Shown here one piece after another: positions 1 to 6,808 of a stretch of DNA of 7,686 nt. Position numbers and translations under genes: made by a program. A model generated the notes under the pieces. It had not been told where the DNA came from. It saw only the letters and a list, made by a program, of their open reading frames with translations, and ran no database searches. Origin of the DNA: Actinomycetota bacterium (GTDB lineage: Bacteria > Actinomycetota > Humimicrobiia > Humimicrobiales > Humimicrobiaceae); assembly GCA_003567835.1 (NCBI GenBank), contig PWYO01000035.1, forward strand, positions 1 through 7,686. Direction: 5' to 3'. How positions within the stretch are numbered: position 1 is the stretch's first letter; every line of letters starts with the position of its first letter.

Positions 1-927
1 ATTGTTGCCGCCATAGCGATTCCCAGCTATGTGCATTTTTCTGACCGGGCAAAAGAGTCTGCAACCAAGGCTGATATGGTTTATATAGCCAAGGGCCTGG
101 AGGTATACCGAACCGACCATGAAAACTATCCTCTTACCGAAACAGGCATACAGAAATTGGAAGGAATCGTCCTAAAAACAGTGCCGGGCCAGGATTCATG
201 GCAAAACGATTACTTCTACCAATCGGATGGCTGGGGATACGAACTTCGAAGCAGTGGGTCGGACGGAATACCCCATAATCAAGACGATATTGTAATTGTA
301 AATGGGATTATGACCGCTTTTGGTGCTTATGCAAATACAGGTTCCGAAACCCCATTGTTTGAGAGCAGCTTTGACAGCTGGGAAGGACTTACTACGATTA
401 TGGGAGATTGGAGCCTGGAGGAAGGGTTGCTGAAACCCTCCACCGAACAGTGGCAAAACCGCATCATTTTCGGCGAGCAAGACTGGAGCAATTATACTGT
501 GGAAGTACGCGCAACTCTGTTAGACGGTCCAGGTTACGGCATCTATTATCTTGCCCAAGAGAATGAGGTCTCTGGGGGATTGGATGGCTATATATTTCAG
601 TATGATCCCGGGCGCGGCAATCGGTTTGTGGTTAACAGGGTTAGCGAACGTACGGGAGAAGACACTATTGGCCTGGTCAATATGGAAGATCTTATTGAGG
701 ATTTTGAGGTCTACAATCAGGCCTACACCATCAGTATTTCTGTCCAGGACAACCGTCATATAATTAAATTAACCGATGAGGGCGGCAATGATTACACCGT
801 ATTTGATTTTGAAGATGAAACCCACCATAGCGGGGGAGTTGGTTTTAGGGGCTGGACCCGTGATCAAGGCAGTTCTGATGTTGATTTTGAGCATGTGGTT
901 GTTTACCAAAACCAAACAAGCCCATGA
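1..927 (+). CDS. GspG/type IV-like pseudopilin fused to a LamG/DUF1080-like domain (5' partial)
   Basis: The frame is open from base 1, giving 308 visible residues. The GTG at 31 is not the true start, because codons 1-13 read IVAAIAIPSYVHF, the second half of a type IV pilin N-terminal helix. The prepilin peptidase site and about 20 residues lie left of the window. Residues ~14-100 follow the GspG core: a long helix (YIAKGLEVYRTDHENYP), then a DSWQNDYFYQ stretch like the DPWGNPY segment of GspG, and a GSDG...DDI loop near 87-97 resembling the GspG calcium loop. From ~118 to the end is a second domain that reads like LamG/DUF1080 beta-sandwiches (LFESSFDSWEGL, GDWSLEEGLL, WSNYTVEVRATLL, HSGGVGFRGW). 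Such folds often bind carbohydrate, but no ligand can be inferred here. The protein is strongly acidic. Expected role: a surface or pseudopilus subunit of a type II secretion or type IV pilus-like machine. No pilus gene follows it. The pilin identity is firm; the role of the extra domain is inference. Confidence 0.85.
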   Translation: MVAAIAIPSYVHFSDRAKESATKADMVYIAKGLEVYRTDHENYPLTETGIQKLEGIVLKTVPGQDSWQNDYFYQSDGWGYELRSSGSDGIPHNQDDIVIVNGIMTAFGAYANTGSETPLFESSFDSWEGLTTIMGDWSLEEGLLKPSTEQWQNRIIFGEQDWSNYTVEVRATLLDGPGYGIYYLAQENEVSGGLDGYIFQYDPGRGNRFVVNRVSERTGEDTIGLVNMEDLIEDFEVYNQAYTISISVQDNRHIIKLTDEGGNDYTVFDFEDETHHSGGVGFRGWTRDQGSSDVDFEHVVVYQNQTSP

Positions 928-1040
928 TGCGGTAATTTATATATGATATTTCTGCCGGCTAGGGTCATCATACCCGTACCTGAGCCGTAATACAAATACA
1001 CTGATTTGTTCCTAATCAACTCTTACCGGAAGGGGTAAGT

Positions 1041-2066
1041 ATGGTTCAATATGCAGTAACGCTATCCCGAACAGCAGAGAATTGTTTAACTGAGCTGACA
1101 TCCAAAGGAGGAATAGATTCCAGAAAGTTCTAAATGCCAGCATGAGAAAGATTGACCGGGTCAAAAAAAGGTTTTGGCCTGGGCTTGGATGCAGACCCAA
1201 ACGGTAAAAAATGGAAAGGGTTTATAGAGAAAAGAAGGCGCAGATTTTAAGGCGCATCTGGCTGCACGTTCAGCCAGTCCCCGGAAGGGTTTTTCCGCTT
1301 GCGCTCCTGGCAGAAAAGGCACAAGTTTCACTGCATGGACGGCATCTTCCATGAAACAGTGCACCGGGTTCTAAAAACCACCTTTGCCCCTGCAGCGAAA
1401 AGAGCGGTATCCCATCCATGAAACAAAATAGGGTTTGGCAGCAAGCATGGAAGGGTTTCTGGATATCTGCGAATGTATGTTGGACCCCCTCCATCCGTTT
1501 ACCTGCATGGACGGGTACCCCAAACAGCTTGTGACAGAGGAATGGTTTTCTGTGCTTGTGATACCGCGAAAAGCTGCCAGGGACGATTATGAATACAGGC
1601 GTGGATTTGTTTGCAATATTTTCTTGCCTGTTCGCCTCGGGCAAAAAAGTGTATTCGAAACCTCACAGATCATAGAGCCAAAAGTTACTGGGCTTATTTT
1701 AATGGAAGATATTGGCCCAAAACTACATACAAGCTGAAAAGATAATACTTATAATGGATAACCTACTCTCACCTGGCCCGCTATATGAGGCCCACAGCTT
1801 AAGAAAAAGCCAAAGAGCTATGAGATCGGTTTGAATGTGTTTTTGCCCCCAAGCATGGGAGCTGGCTAAATTGGACAGAAATTGAATGACATGTACAGAG
1901 ATAGCCGATGCCCGGACAAACGAATTTACAACATTGAAATTAAAAAGGGACTCTGGCCTGGCTAAATCACAGAAACAAAACGGGTAACGGGGGTCCATTG
2001 GCAGTGTACCACTGCTAAACCCGAGTATAAAAACTAAAAAGACTTTATCCGACAGATGGCCATTGA
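1041..2066 (+). pseudogene. IS630-family transposase, decayed by many frameshifts and stops
   Basis: The ATG at 1041 follows a good ribosome binding site (GGAAGGGG, about 1028-1035) and reads MVQYAVTLSRTAENCLTEL, a typical IS630 N-terminus, to a stop at 1131. Homology then continues in changing frames: IDRVKKRF (~1154), KAHLAARS (1249), LALLAEK (~1298), HETVHRVLK (1350), FTCMDGYPKQL (~1498-1530) and DDYEYRRGFVCNIFL (~1580-1625). It resumes with YIQAEKIILIMDN (ending 1762), AKEL-stop-DRFE (1809), FAPKHGSWLNWTEIE (~1842-1886), SRCPDKRIYNIE (1903), HWQCTTAK (~1996) and finally LKRLYPTDGH plus TGA at 2034-2066. The DDE triad positions survive (Asp codon 1510, Asp codon 1757, TEIE at 1875-1886) but lie in three different frames. 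About nine frame changes are needed. The 1026-bp length is close to an intact family member (~340-360 codons), so decay was by small indels. The element cannot encode an active transposase. No clear terminal inverted repeats were found. Confidence 0.85.
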
Positions 2067-2069
2067 CAA
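2021..2069 (+). repeat. Direct repeat copy 1: IS630 transposase 3' end
   Basis: This 49-bp segment recurs in the same orientation at 3796-3844 with one difference (A versus G at repeat position 12). It contains the last transposase codons, LKRLYPTDGH and a TGA at 2064-2066, which is the usual IS630 C-terminal signature. It marks the right end of the pseudogene. Weak similarity may run a few bases past 2069. Confidence 0.9.
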
Positions 2070-2556
2070 GACATTGGTCTTTTTTGGCGATTGAAAAGCT
2101 TTGTCGCTGGAAGCTGGTATCATACCATAGATGATTTGCTTTTATGCAATCATGGTAATAAAAATGGCATCTTTTTCCATGCAAAATTATTGAACCAAAA
2201 GATAATGAAATACTAAAAAGTTTATCAGCCTTTTTTATTCTTTTCTGTTTAAAATATCAGTTGTGCCTTTTATGAACATTTAAAGAAATTGCCAACATAA
2301 TCAGCAGCCATAGACGTATAGGATGATTGGCTCCACGGGCTGGACAATATTGATAACAAAACTTTATAATTCAGATTTTATTTTCAGCTATGGTTCTATA
2401 AAATTTAGAGTCTTGCAGGTAGTTTCTGAGGTTATACTTCAAACATATATGTGCAAATATACCAAGCCAATTGTCCTAATAAAGAAAGGCTGGCAGATCG
2501 GTTTATCATTTAGAATTAATTTCTGATGTATGTTCTCCGGAAATTTATTGAATATT
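2070..2556. other. Non-coding, AT-rich stretch between transposase remnant and ATPase gene
   Basis: No supported gene is seen here. Short open frames occur on both strands, for example 2323-2526 (+), but they lack ribosome binding sites and family resemblance. The stretch lies downstream of both the IS remnant and the minus-strand ATPase, so it would hold that gene's transcription end. A-rich/T-rich pairing at about 2215-2236 is too AT-only to call a terminator. Confidence 0.5.
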
Positions 2557-3684
2557 CTATGTCAGATAATCCAGATAATTATCTCTGCTTATCACATGAA
2601 ATTCCGAATGAGGATAGGTATTCATAAAATCTCTGGGAACTTTTCCCCCTTTCTTTTTGTACTTGCATTCAAAAGCAAATAGCTTTCCTTCCCGTTCCTC
2701 GATAAGGTCTATTTCTTTTTTATCATAGGTTCGCCAAAAATAATTATTAGATGATAACTTTCTGTATTTTTGATATTTAACCCTTTCAGAAATACAATAG
2801 TTTTCCCAGAGTCTTCCAACATCGTCCCTGAGACTGAGACGGTTATAATTAGAAATTAAAGAATTAAGTATTCCGTTATCCCAGAAATAATATCTTGGGC
2901 TTTTGCTATATTCTTTTCTTAAGTTTCTACTGAAGCCATGGTGAGAAAACACCACATAACTTTTTTCCAGCAATTCCAAGTATCTCATAACAGTTTTTTT
3001 GTTTACGTTCAAGTTTGATGCCAGTTCGGAATAAGAAACATCCTGTCCTATCTGGAAGGCTATAAGCCGGAGTAGATTGAAAATAAAAATACTGTCTTTA
3101 AGGTTATCAAGTTCTAGGATATCTTTTAAAAGATAGCCATCACGTATTGACTCTAATTCTGCCTTCTTCTGGCCCAAGGTTTCAGCCAAATATACCTGTG
3201 GATAAAAACCATAAATAAGCTGTTCTTCTAACATTTCTTTTTGCCTTATGTAGTCCTCTGCCCCTATCTCCAGTAATGCCAGAGGGTACAGGTAATAATA
3301 CCGGCTTCGCCCTACCAGTGGCTCACCAACCTTATTTCTGAGGTCAAGACTGGAGGATCCGGTGATAAAAACCGGAACATGCTGAATTGTGTCTACCAGC
3401 AATTTAAGATTTGACCCAATACTGGGAATTTTTTGTGCCTCATCTATAAAAAGGTATTTATTGGCCCCTATGAATCTCTTCAAAACGCTAGTTCGCTGAC
3501 TTGACAATGCTTCAGCTGCATCTAGGTTTTCCCCGTTAACCATAAGTATTTTGCTACTCCCTATTTTTTCTTTTATCAAGTTCATCAGAACTGTTTTTCC
3601 AGCCCTGCGGGGTCCAAAAACACCTACCACCCTGCAGGGCTTTAGGGCTTTTAGCACCTGATTTGTAATATATCTGGATATCAT
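2557..3684 (-). CDS. AAA_14 / DUF4143 family ATPase with PD-(D/E)XK-like C-terminus
   Basis: A complete protein of 375 residues, a usual length for this family. Residues 1-35 contain the Walker A motif GPRRAGKT (24-31). Walker B is YLFIDEAQ (77-84). A sensor-1-like FITGSSS (106-112) is followed by EPLVGR (121-126), the typical family block with a candidate arginine finger. Residues ~214-245 look like a winged helix (YSELASNLNVNKKTVMRYL). The C-terminal DUF4143 part has KEIDLI...FECK (323-341), so E324, D326, E339 and K341 fit a PD-(D/E)XK nuclease-like core. The ATG at 3684 is preferred because the Walker A then sits about 24 residues in, as is usual; there is only a weak AGG upstream. It is a single gene, transcribed against both neighbours and flanked by IS630 fragments, which suggests horizontal acquisition. 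Members of this family are widespread and mostly uncharacterised. Nucleotide binding is a safe prediction; nuclease activity and cellular role are inference. Confidence 0.93.
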   Translation of the reverse strand: MISRYITNQVLKALKPCRVVGVFGPRRAGKTVLMNLIKEKIGSSKILMVNGENLDAAEALSSQRTSVLKRFIGANKYLFIDEAQKIPSIGSNLKLLVDTIQHVPVFITGSSSLDLRNKVGEPLVGRSRYYYLYPLALLEIGAEDYIRQKEMLEEQLIYGFYPQVYLAETLGQKKAELESIRDGYLLKDILELDNLKDSIFIFNLLRLIAFQIGQDVSYSELASNLNVNKKTVMRYLELLEKSYVVFSHHGFSRNLRKEYSKSPRYYFWDNGILNSLISNYNRLSLRDDVGRLWENYCISERVKYQKYRKLSSNNYFWRTYDKKEIDLIEEREGKLFAFECKYKKKGGKVPRDFMNTYPHSEFHVISRDNYLDYLT

Positions 3685-3689
3685 AATGC

Positions 3690-3709
3690 CTGTATTTTAC
3701 TAAATACAG
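3690..3709. promoter_or_regulatory. Perfect inverted repeat, candidate operator of the ATPase gene
   Basis: CTGTATTT at 3690-3697 and AAATACAG at 3702-3709 are perfect 8-bp arms around a 4-bp centre. The dyad covers the -10 box and part of the spacer of the predicted promoter and ends 5 bp before the ATG. A protein bound here would block RNA polymerase. The ATPase's own winged-helix region makes autoregulation conceivable, but this is inference. Confidence 0.5.
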
Positions 3710-3722
3710 ATATTTATGGCAA
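3694..3722 (-). promoter_or_regulatory. Sigma70-type promoter of the ATPase gene
   Basis: On the minus strand the sequence reads TTGCCA (3722-3717), a 17-bp spacer, then TAAAAT (3699-3694). Each box matches 5 of 6 consensus bases. The -10 box ends 9 bp before the ATG, so transcription would begin only about 2-3 bases upstream of the start codon, giving an essentially leaderless mRNA. This agrees with the lack of a proper ribosome binding site. Confidence 0.6.
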
Positions 3723-3795
3723 TAGAACCAATAAATGGGCGGCCAAGCGTAAAGTTCTTTGTTGGGGGCTGATCGAATAAGATATAAATTGAAAA

Positions 3796-3844
3796 CCGAG
3801 TATAAAGACTAAAAAGACTTTATCCGACAGATGGCCATTGACAA
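3796..3844 (+). repeat. Direct repeat copy 2: solitary IS630 3'-end fragment
   Basis: 48 of 49 bases match 2021-2069 in the same orientation, including the codons for LKRLYPTDGH and TGA (3809-3841). No other transposase part is recognisable to its left, so this is an isolated fragment. Both copies carry the same apparent one-base insertion just before the LKRLYP codons, which points to a common, already damaged ancestor. It lies about 110 bp upstream of the ATPase start, on the far side from the main remnant. Confidence 0.85.
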
Positions 3845-4270
3845 CACACCAGCGGCAAGCCATAGCAGCAGCCGGCGGGCATGGCCAGGGGTTCAAGGAA
3901 CATAAATGATGCCCTTTTTTCTGTGTCGATGATTTAAAGAAACCATACCTGCAAATGAAAAATCCCCCCAGAAAACCAGCCCCTAGCAAAGCCCGCGTGC
4001 TCCAAAAAATTGTCAGGCAAAATCATAAGAAACATGACACCAACCCCATTTTGAACTTGACAGCAGATTGCTGAATAAAAGAACATACGGTTTCTGCTTT
4101 AAGGCGACTGTTTTATAAAACGGCCGTTTGGGCAAAGCAATGTATTTGATGACCGAGTCTATAGAAGAATGCCGGAGCATAAATGCAGCTAAACTCCCCA
4201 GGTCACGGTTGCCAACAATGTATAGAGCCTCAATCTCTAGGCAATGAGGCCGCCATGTTTGGCCGAAATG
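3845..4270. other. Stretch without a recognisable gene
   Basis: Open frames exist on the minus strand (around 3714-3989 and 4013-4279), but none has a ribosome binding site or a familiar motif. The first also runs through the IS630 fragment in a non-coding sense. The region may be further decayed mobile DNA. Its right end holds the upstream region of the transport operon. Confidence 0.45.
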
Positions 4271-4272
4271 CT

Positions 4273-4301
4273 TTGACATTCTTATGGGGGTGTGTTAGTT
4301 T
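4273..4301 (+). promoter_or_regulatory. Possible promoter of the NikA-like operon
   Basis: A perfect -35 hexamer TTGACA lies at 4273-4278. A 17-bp spacer leads to TAGTTT (4296-4301), which matches only 3 of 6 positions of the -10 consensus, so the call is weak. It would give a leader of about 65-70 bases ahead of the ATG at 4375. Confidence 0.3.
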
Positions 4302-4315
4302 ATGGGCAGATATGG

Positions 4316-4340
4316 TAACACTTAAATATATAAAGTGCTA
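4316..4340. promoter_or_regulatory. Imperfect dyad, possible operator of the transport operon
   Basis: TAaCACTT (4316-4323) and AAGTGcTA (4333-4340) are 8-base arms with one mismatched pair around a 9-base AT-only centre. It lies between the candidate promoter and the ribosome binding site, where a repressor could act. It does not resemble the NikR site of E. coli (GTATGA-N16-TCATAC). Chance occurrence in AT-rich DNA is possible. Confidence 0.3.
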
Positions 4341-4374
4341 CTATTTATGTTCTTATCTCCAAGAAAGGAATGTT

Positions 4375-6006
4375 ATGTACCGAAAATTTGCAGCAGCAGC
4401 TACCATCGTACTGTTTCTTACAATGCTTTTGGCCGGATGCGCCGGTGCGGGAGACGAGGCTATAGGCCTGCCTGCTGAAACAGAACAAGACCTGGCTCCG
4501 GCTCAAGAAGAAGCTCAGGCAGCGGTTCAGGAAGAAGAGGAAGTGATCCAGGAAGTGATTGCCGGGCTGGGGCGGGATCCAGGCGTGCAATATGGTTATG
4601 GTGCACACCCTCCCTTAACCAGGGTGCTGGAAACATTGGTATCCAGGGATACTGCGTTAAACTATAAGCCTGCACTGGCAAAATCCTGGGAGGTAACAGA
4701 TGATGGGCTGACTTGGACTTTGATGCTTCAGGAAGGGGTAACATTTCATAACGGCTCGGCATTTGATGCACAAGCCGTAGAGCATAATTTAATCAGGGTC
4801 TCTGAAAGTTCCCCTGGTCAATTCGGGGAAATAGACTCCATACAGGTTATCGATCCCTATACCATTGAGATCAACCACAGTGAACCTTTTGCCCCATTTC
4901 TTTATGCATTGGCTTGGCCCGGCGCAGCCATGATTGCGCCTGAGGCTATAGATGATGCGGGCAATGTGACCGAACCCATAGGTACCGGCCCTTATGTGCG
5001 GACCGAATGGGTAACCGGAGAGACCATGGTTCTCGAAAAAAATGAACATTATTGGGGCACCGCACCGGTGCTGGAAAAAATCGTTTTAAAGAATATTCCT
5101 GATGCCACCACCCGAATGCTGGCTCTGGATGCAGAAGAGATTGACCTCATCATTGACACCGGGGGCATTTTACCTGAGCATGTGGCAATGATCGAAAACA
5201 AGCCCCATATCAACCTGCTCACCATGGATGGTGCCGTCCCTCATTACATGACCCTTAATACCACCAAAGAACCATTAAATGATGGTAGGGTAAGACAAGC
5301 CATTATGTATGCCATCGATCCTGAAAGCATAATTGATTATGCGCTGGAAGGGTATGGTAAGGTGATGACCAGCATTACCCCCCACTCTGAAGCAGATTGG
5401 CTGCATCCCGACAATCTTTATGCTTTTAACAATCAGGAAGAAGCTTTGCAGCTTCTAGAGCAGGCTGGTTGGTCGGACACCAACCAAGACGGGTATTTGG
5501 ACAAAGACGGCCAGAGATTTATCATTACTTTTCTGTTGTCAACTGCCCTGGTAGGACGGTGGCCCTATATGACCATTGCTGAAATCATCCAGCAGCAATT
5601 GGGTCAGTTGGGTATCATTGTTGAAATTAAGATTGTGGAAGGTGGTCTTTGGAGCACCAGCTTGCGAGAAGGAGAAGCTGATTTGTCGATCAGGCCTTGG
5701 GCAGGCATTTCTCCCCAGACCAGGCTGCAGGCCTGGCTTCATTCAGAAGGAGAACAGAATCTGGCTATGGGTATAGGCCTCAATAATCAGGAAATCGATC
5801 GGTTGATTGACCAGGCGCTGGCCACCACCGACGAGTCTGCAGCGAAACAGTTGTTGTATGAAGTCCAGGAAATTGCTGCCCAGGAGGTATCCATTATTCC
5901 CATCTATGATGAAGTGCTGATCAATGCAGTGAATCATAAAGTAGAAGGATACCAGCTGCATCCCTGGTTTCATGTAAATTGGGAAGACATCTCTGTTAGC
6001 CATTGA
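4375..6006 (+). CDS. NikA-like ABC transporter substrate-binding lipoprotein (SBP_bac_5 family)
   Basis: 543 residues. The ATG at 4375 is chosen because AAAGGA lies 5 bp upstream and the protein then begins with a lipoprotein signal: MYRKF, a hydrophobic stretch, and the lipobox LLAGC with Cys22. The frame stays open leftwards to 4183, but that extension would bury the signal. Residues ~28-60 are a Glu/Ala-rich linker tethering the domain to the membrane. The SBP_bac_5 fold follows, with LAKSWEVTDDGLTWT (101-115), PIGTGPY (201-207), NEHYWG (223-228), IPDATTRMLA (241-250), DTGGILPEH (261-269) and AEIIQQQLGQLGI (402-414). The order and wording match NikA/CntA-type proteins better than generic peptide binders. 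DTNQDGYLDKDG (368-379) is a Ca-loop-like insert common in the family. Role: captures a ligand outside the cell and delivers it to the permease encoded two genes later. Nickel or a metal-metallophore complex is the likely ligand, but the residues E. coli NikA uses appear changed, so specificity is open. Confidence 0.9.
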   Translation: MYRKFAAAATIVLFLTMLLAGCAGAGDEAIGLPAETEQDLAPAQEEAQAAVQEEEEVIQEVIAGLGRDPGVQYGYGAHPPLTRVLETLVSRDTALNYKPALAKSWEVTDDGLTWTLMLQEGVTFHNGSAFDAQAVEHNLIRVSESSPGQFGEIDSIQVIDPYTIEINHSEPFAPFLYALAWPGAAMIAPEAIDDAGNVTEPIGTGPYVRTEWVTGETMVLEKNEHYWGTAPVLEKIVLKNIPDATTRMLALDAEEIDLIIDTGGILPEHVAMIENKPHINLLTMDGAVPHYMTLNTTKEPLNDGRVRQAIMYAIDPESIIDYALEGYGKVMTSITPHSEADWLHPDNLYAFNNQEEALQLLEQAGWSDTNQDGYLDKDGQRFIITFLLSTALVGRWPYMTIAEIIQQQLGQLGIIVEIKIVEGGLWSTSLREGEADLSIRPWAGISPQTRLQAWLHSEGEQNLAMGIGLNNQEIDRLIDQALATTDESAAKQLLYEVQEIAAQEVSIIPIYDEVLINAVNHKVEGYQLHPWFHVNWEDISVSH

Positions 6007-6022
6007 GGGGGGTATTCGTTTC

Positions 6023-6808
6023 ATGTATTGGGCACGGCAATGGAGCAAAGCGGTCACCAATGCCTCTTCCAGAAAGGGCTGGGAACTTTTTTTCAATCAT
6101 GATTTTGCGCACTGGTATGATGTCCAGCTCAAGCACAGCAACTATCCGGGTGCTTTACTGGAGATGATAAAAAGGCATCTCAGTACAGAAACCTCATTGC
6201 TGGATATTGGTGCAGGAACCGGTGCATTTGCAATTCCCATGGCCAGGGTGGCAAACAAAGTAACCGCAGTAGAGCCGTCCTTGGCCATGGCCAAGATCCT
6301 TTTGGGCAAGATGAATGGACAAAAAAACATTCATGTGGTGAACCAATACTGGGAGGATATTAAGGCTGATGAAATGGGTCCCCATGATATGGTTCTTGCG
6401 GTCAATGCTCTTTACCGTATAACGGATATCGTTTCAGCCTTAAAAAAGATGATTGCCTTGAGCCGAAAACACCTTTTTATTATCATGAGCTGTAAATCCT
6501 CTTTCTATCATGATATATGGCATGCATTTAAGAAGAGGGCCTACAGCGGGCCGCCTTCGTTTTTGCACCTGTACAATGTACTTTGCCAGTTGGGTATTTT
6601 TGCCAATATTGAATGGGTGAAAACCAAAACCAACCATGTATATGCAGACATGGATCAGGCAGTCAATTATTGGCAGAGCAGATTAAATCTAGGCCCTGGG
6701 AAGGAAAACAGCTTAAGGGCATATCTTGAAAAAAAACTTGTAGCCGAACATGGTGCTCTTTTTTTTGCAGAACAAGTATCCAATGCGGTAATATGGGTTA
6801 AAAAATGA
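6023..6808 (+). CDS. Class I SAM-dependent methyltransferase within the transport operon
   Basis: 261 residues. The ATG at 6023 follows a strong ribosome binding site (GAGGGGGG, 6005-6012) that overlaps the stop of the preceding gene; the gap between genes is 16 bp. The Rossmann-type SAM fold is clear: motif I is LLDIGAGTG (59-67), the acidic end of strand 2 is VTAVEPS (80-86), the WEDI step is at 110-113, and HDMVLAVNAL (121-130) forms the motif IV region. Residues ~155-261 form a second part with SGPPSFLHLYN (175-185) and a C-terminal AVIWVKK, unlike the ubiquinone or rRNA methyltransferases I know. There is no signal peptide, so it acts in the cytoplasm. The stop overlaps the permease start by 4 bp, implying translational coupling with transport. 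Substrate unknown: a metallophore or imported ligand is the obvious guess, not shown by the sequence. Confidence 0.88.
   Translation: MYWARQWSKAVTNASSRKGWELFFNHDFAHWYDVQLKHSNYPGALLEMIKRHLSTETSLLDIGAGTGAFAIPMARVANKVTAVEPSLAMAKILLGKMNGQKNIHVVNQYWEDIKADEMGPHDMVLAVNALYRITDIVSALKKMIALSRKHLFIIMSCKSSFYHDIWHAFKKRAYSGPPSFLHLYNVLCQLGIFANIEWVKTKTNHVYADMDQAVNYWQSRLNLGPGKENSLRAYLEKKLVAEHGALFFAEQVSNAVIWVKK

Noticed and set aside
956..987. Hairpin-like CGGCT...AGCCG downstream of the pseudopilin gene
   Set aside because: The arms are short, the loop is long with only a small inner GGGT/ACCC stem, and no T-run follows, so a terminator call is not supported.
1270..1644. Minus-strand open frame of 124 codons
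   Set aside because: It is antisense to recognisable transposase motifs (HETVHRVLK, CMDGYPKQL, DYEYRR) and has no family resemblance of its own.
2068..2085. AAGAC-ATTG-GTCTT stem followed by four Ts just after the transposase stop
   Set aside because: A 5-bp stem is too weak to claim as a terminator, and copy 2 of the repeat does not preserve it.
1723..2184. Minus-strand open frame of 153 codons
   Set aside because: It lies antisense to the IS630 remnant and shares its only repeated part with another antisense frame at 3714-3989, because both cover the 49-bp repeat.
2323..2526. Plus-strand open frame of 67 codons
   Set aside because: It lies in AT-rich sequence without a ribosome binding site or any protein family feature.
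4013..4279. Minus-strand open frame of 88 codons upstream of the transport operon
   Set aside because: No ribosome binding site, no recognisable motif, and it would overlap the candidate promoter at 4273; left as non-coding.
4183..4374. In-frame upstream extension of the NikA-like protein (64 extra residues)
   Set aside because: It has no ribosome binding site and would bury the lipoprotein signal; the ATG at 4375 has both an AAAGGA and the correct signal peptide.
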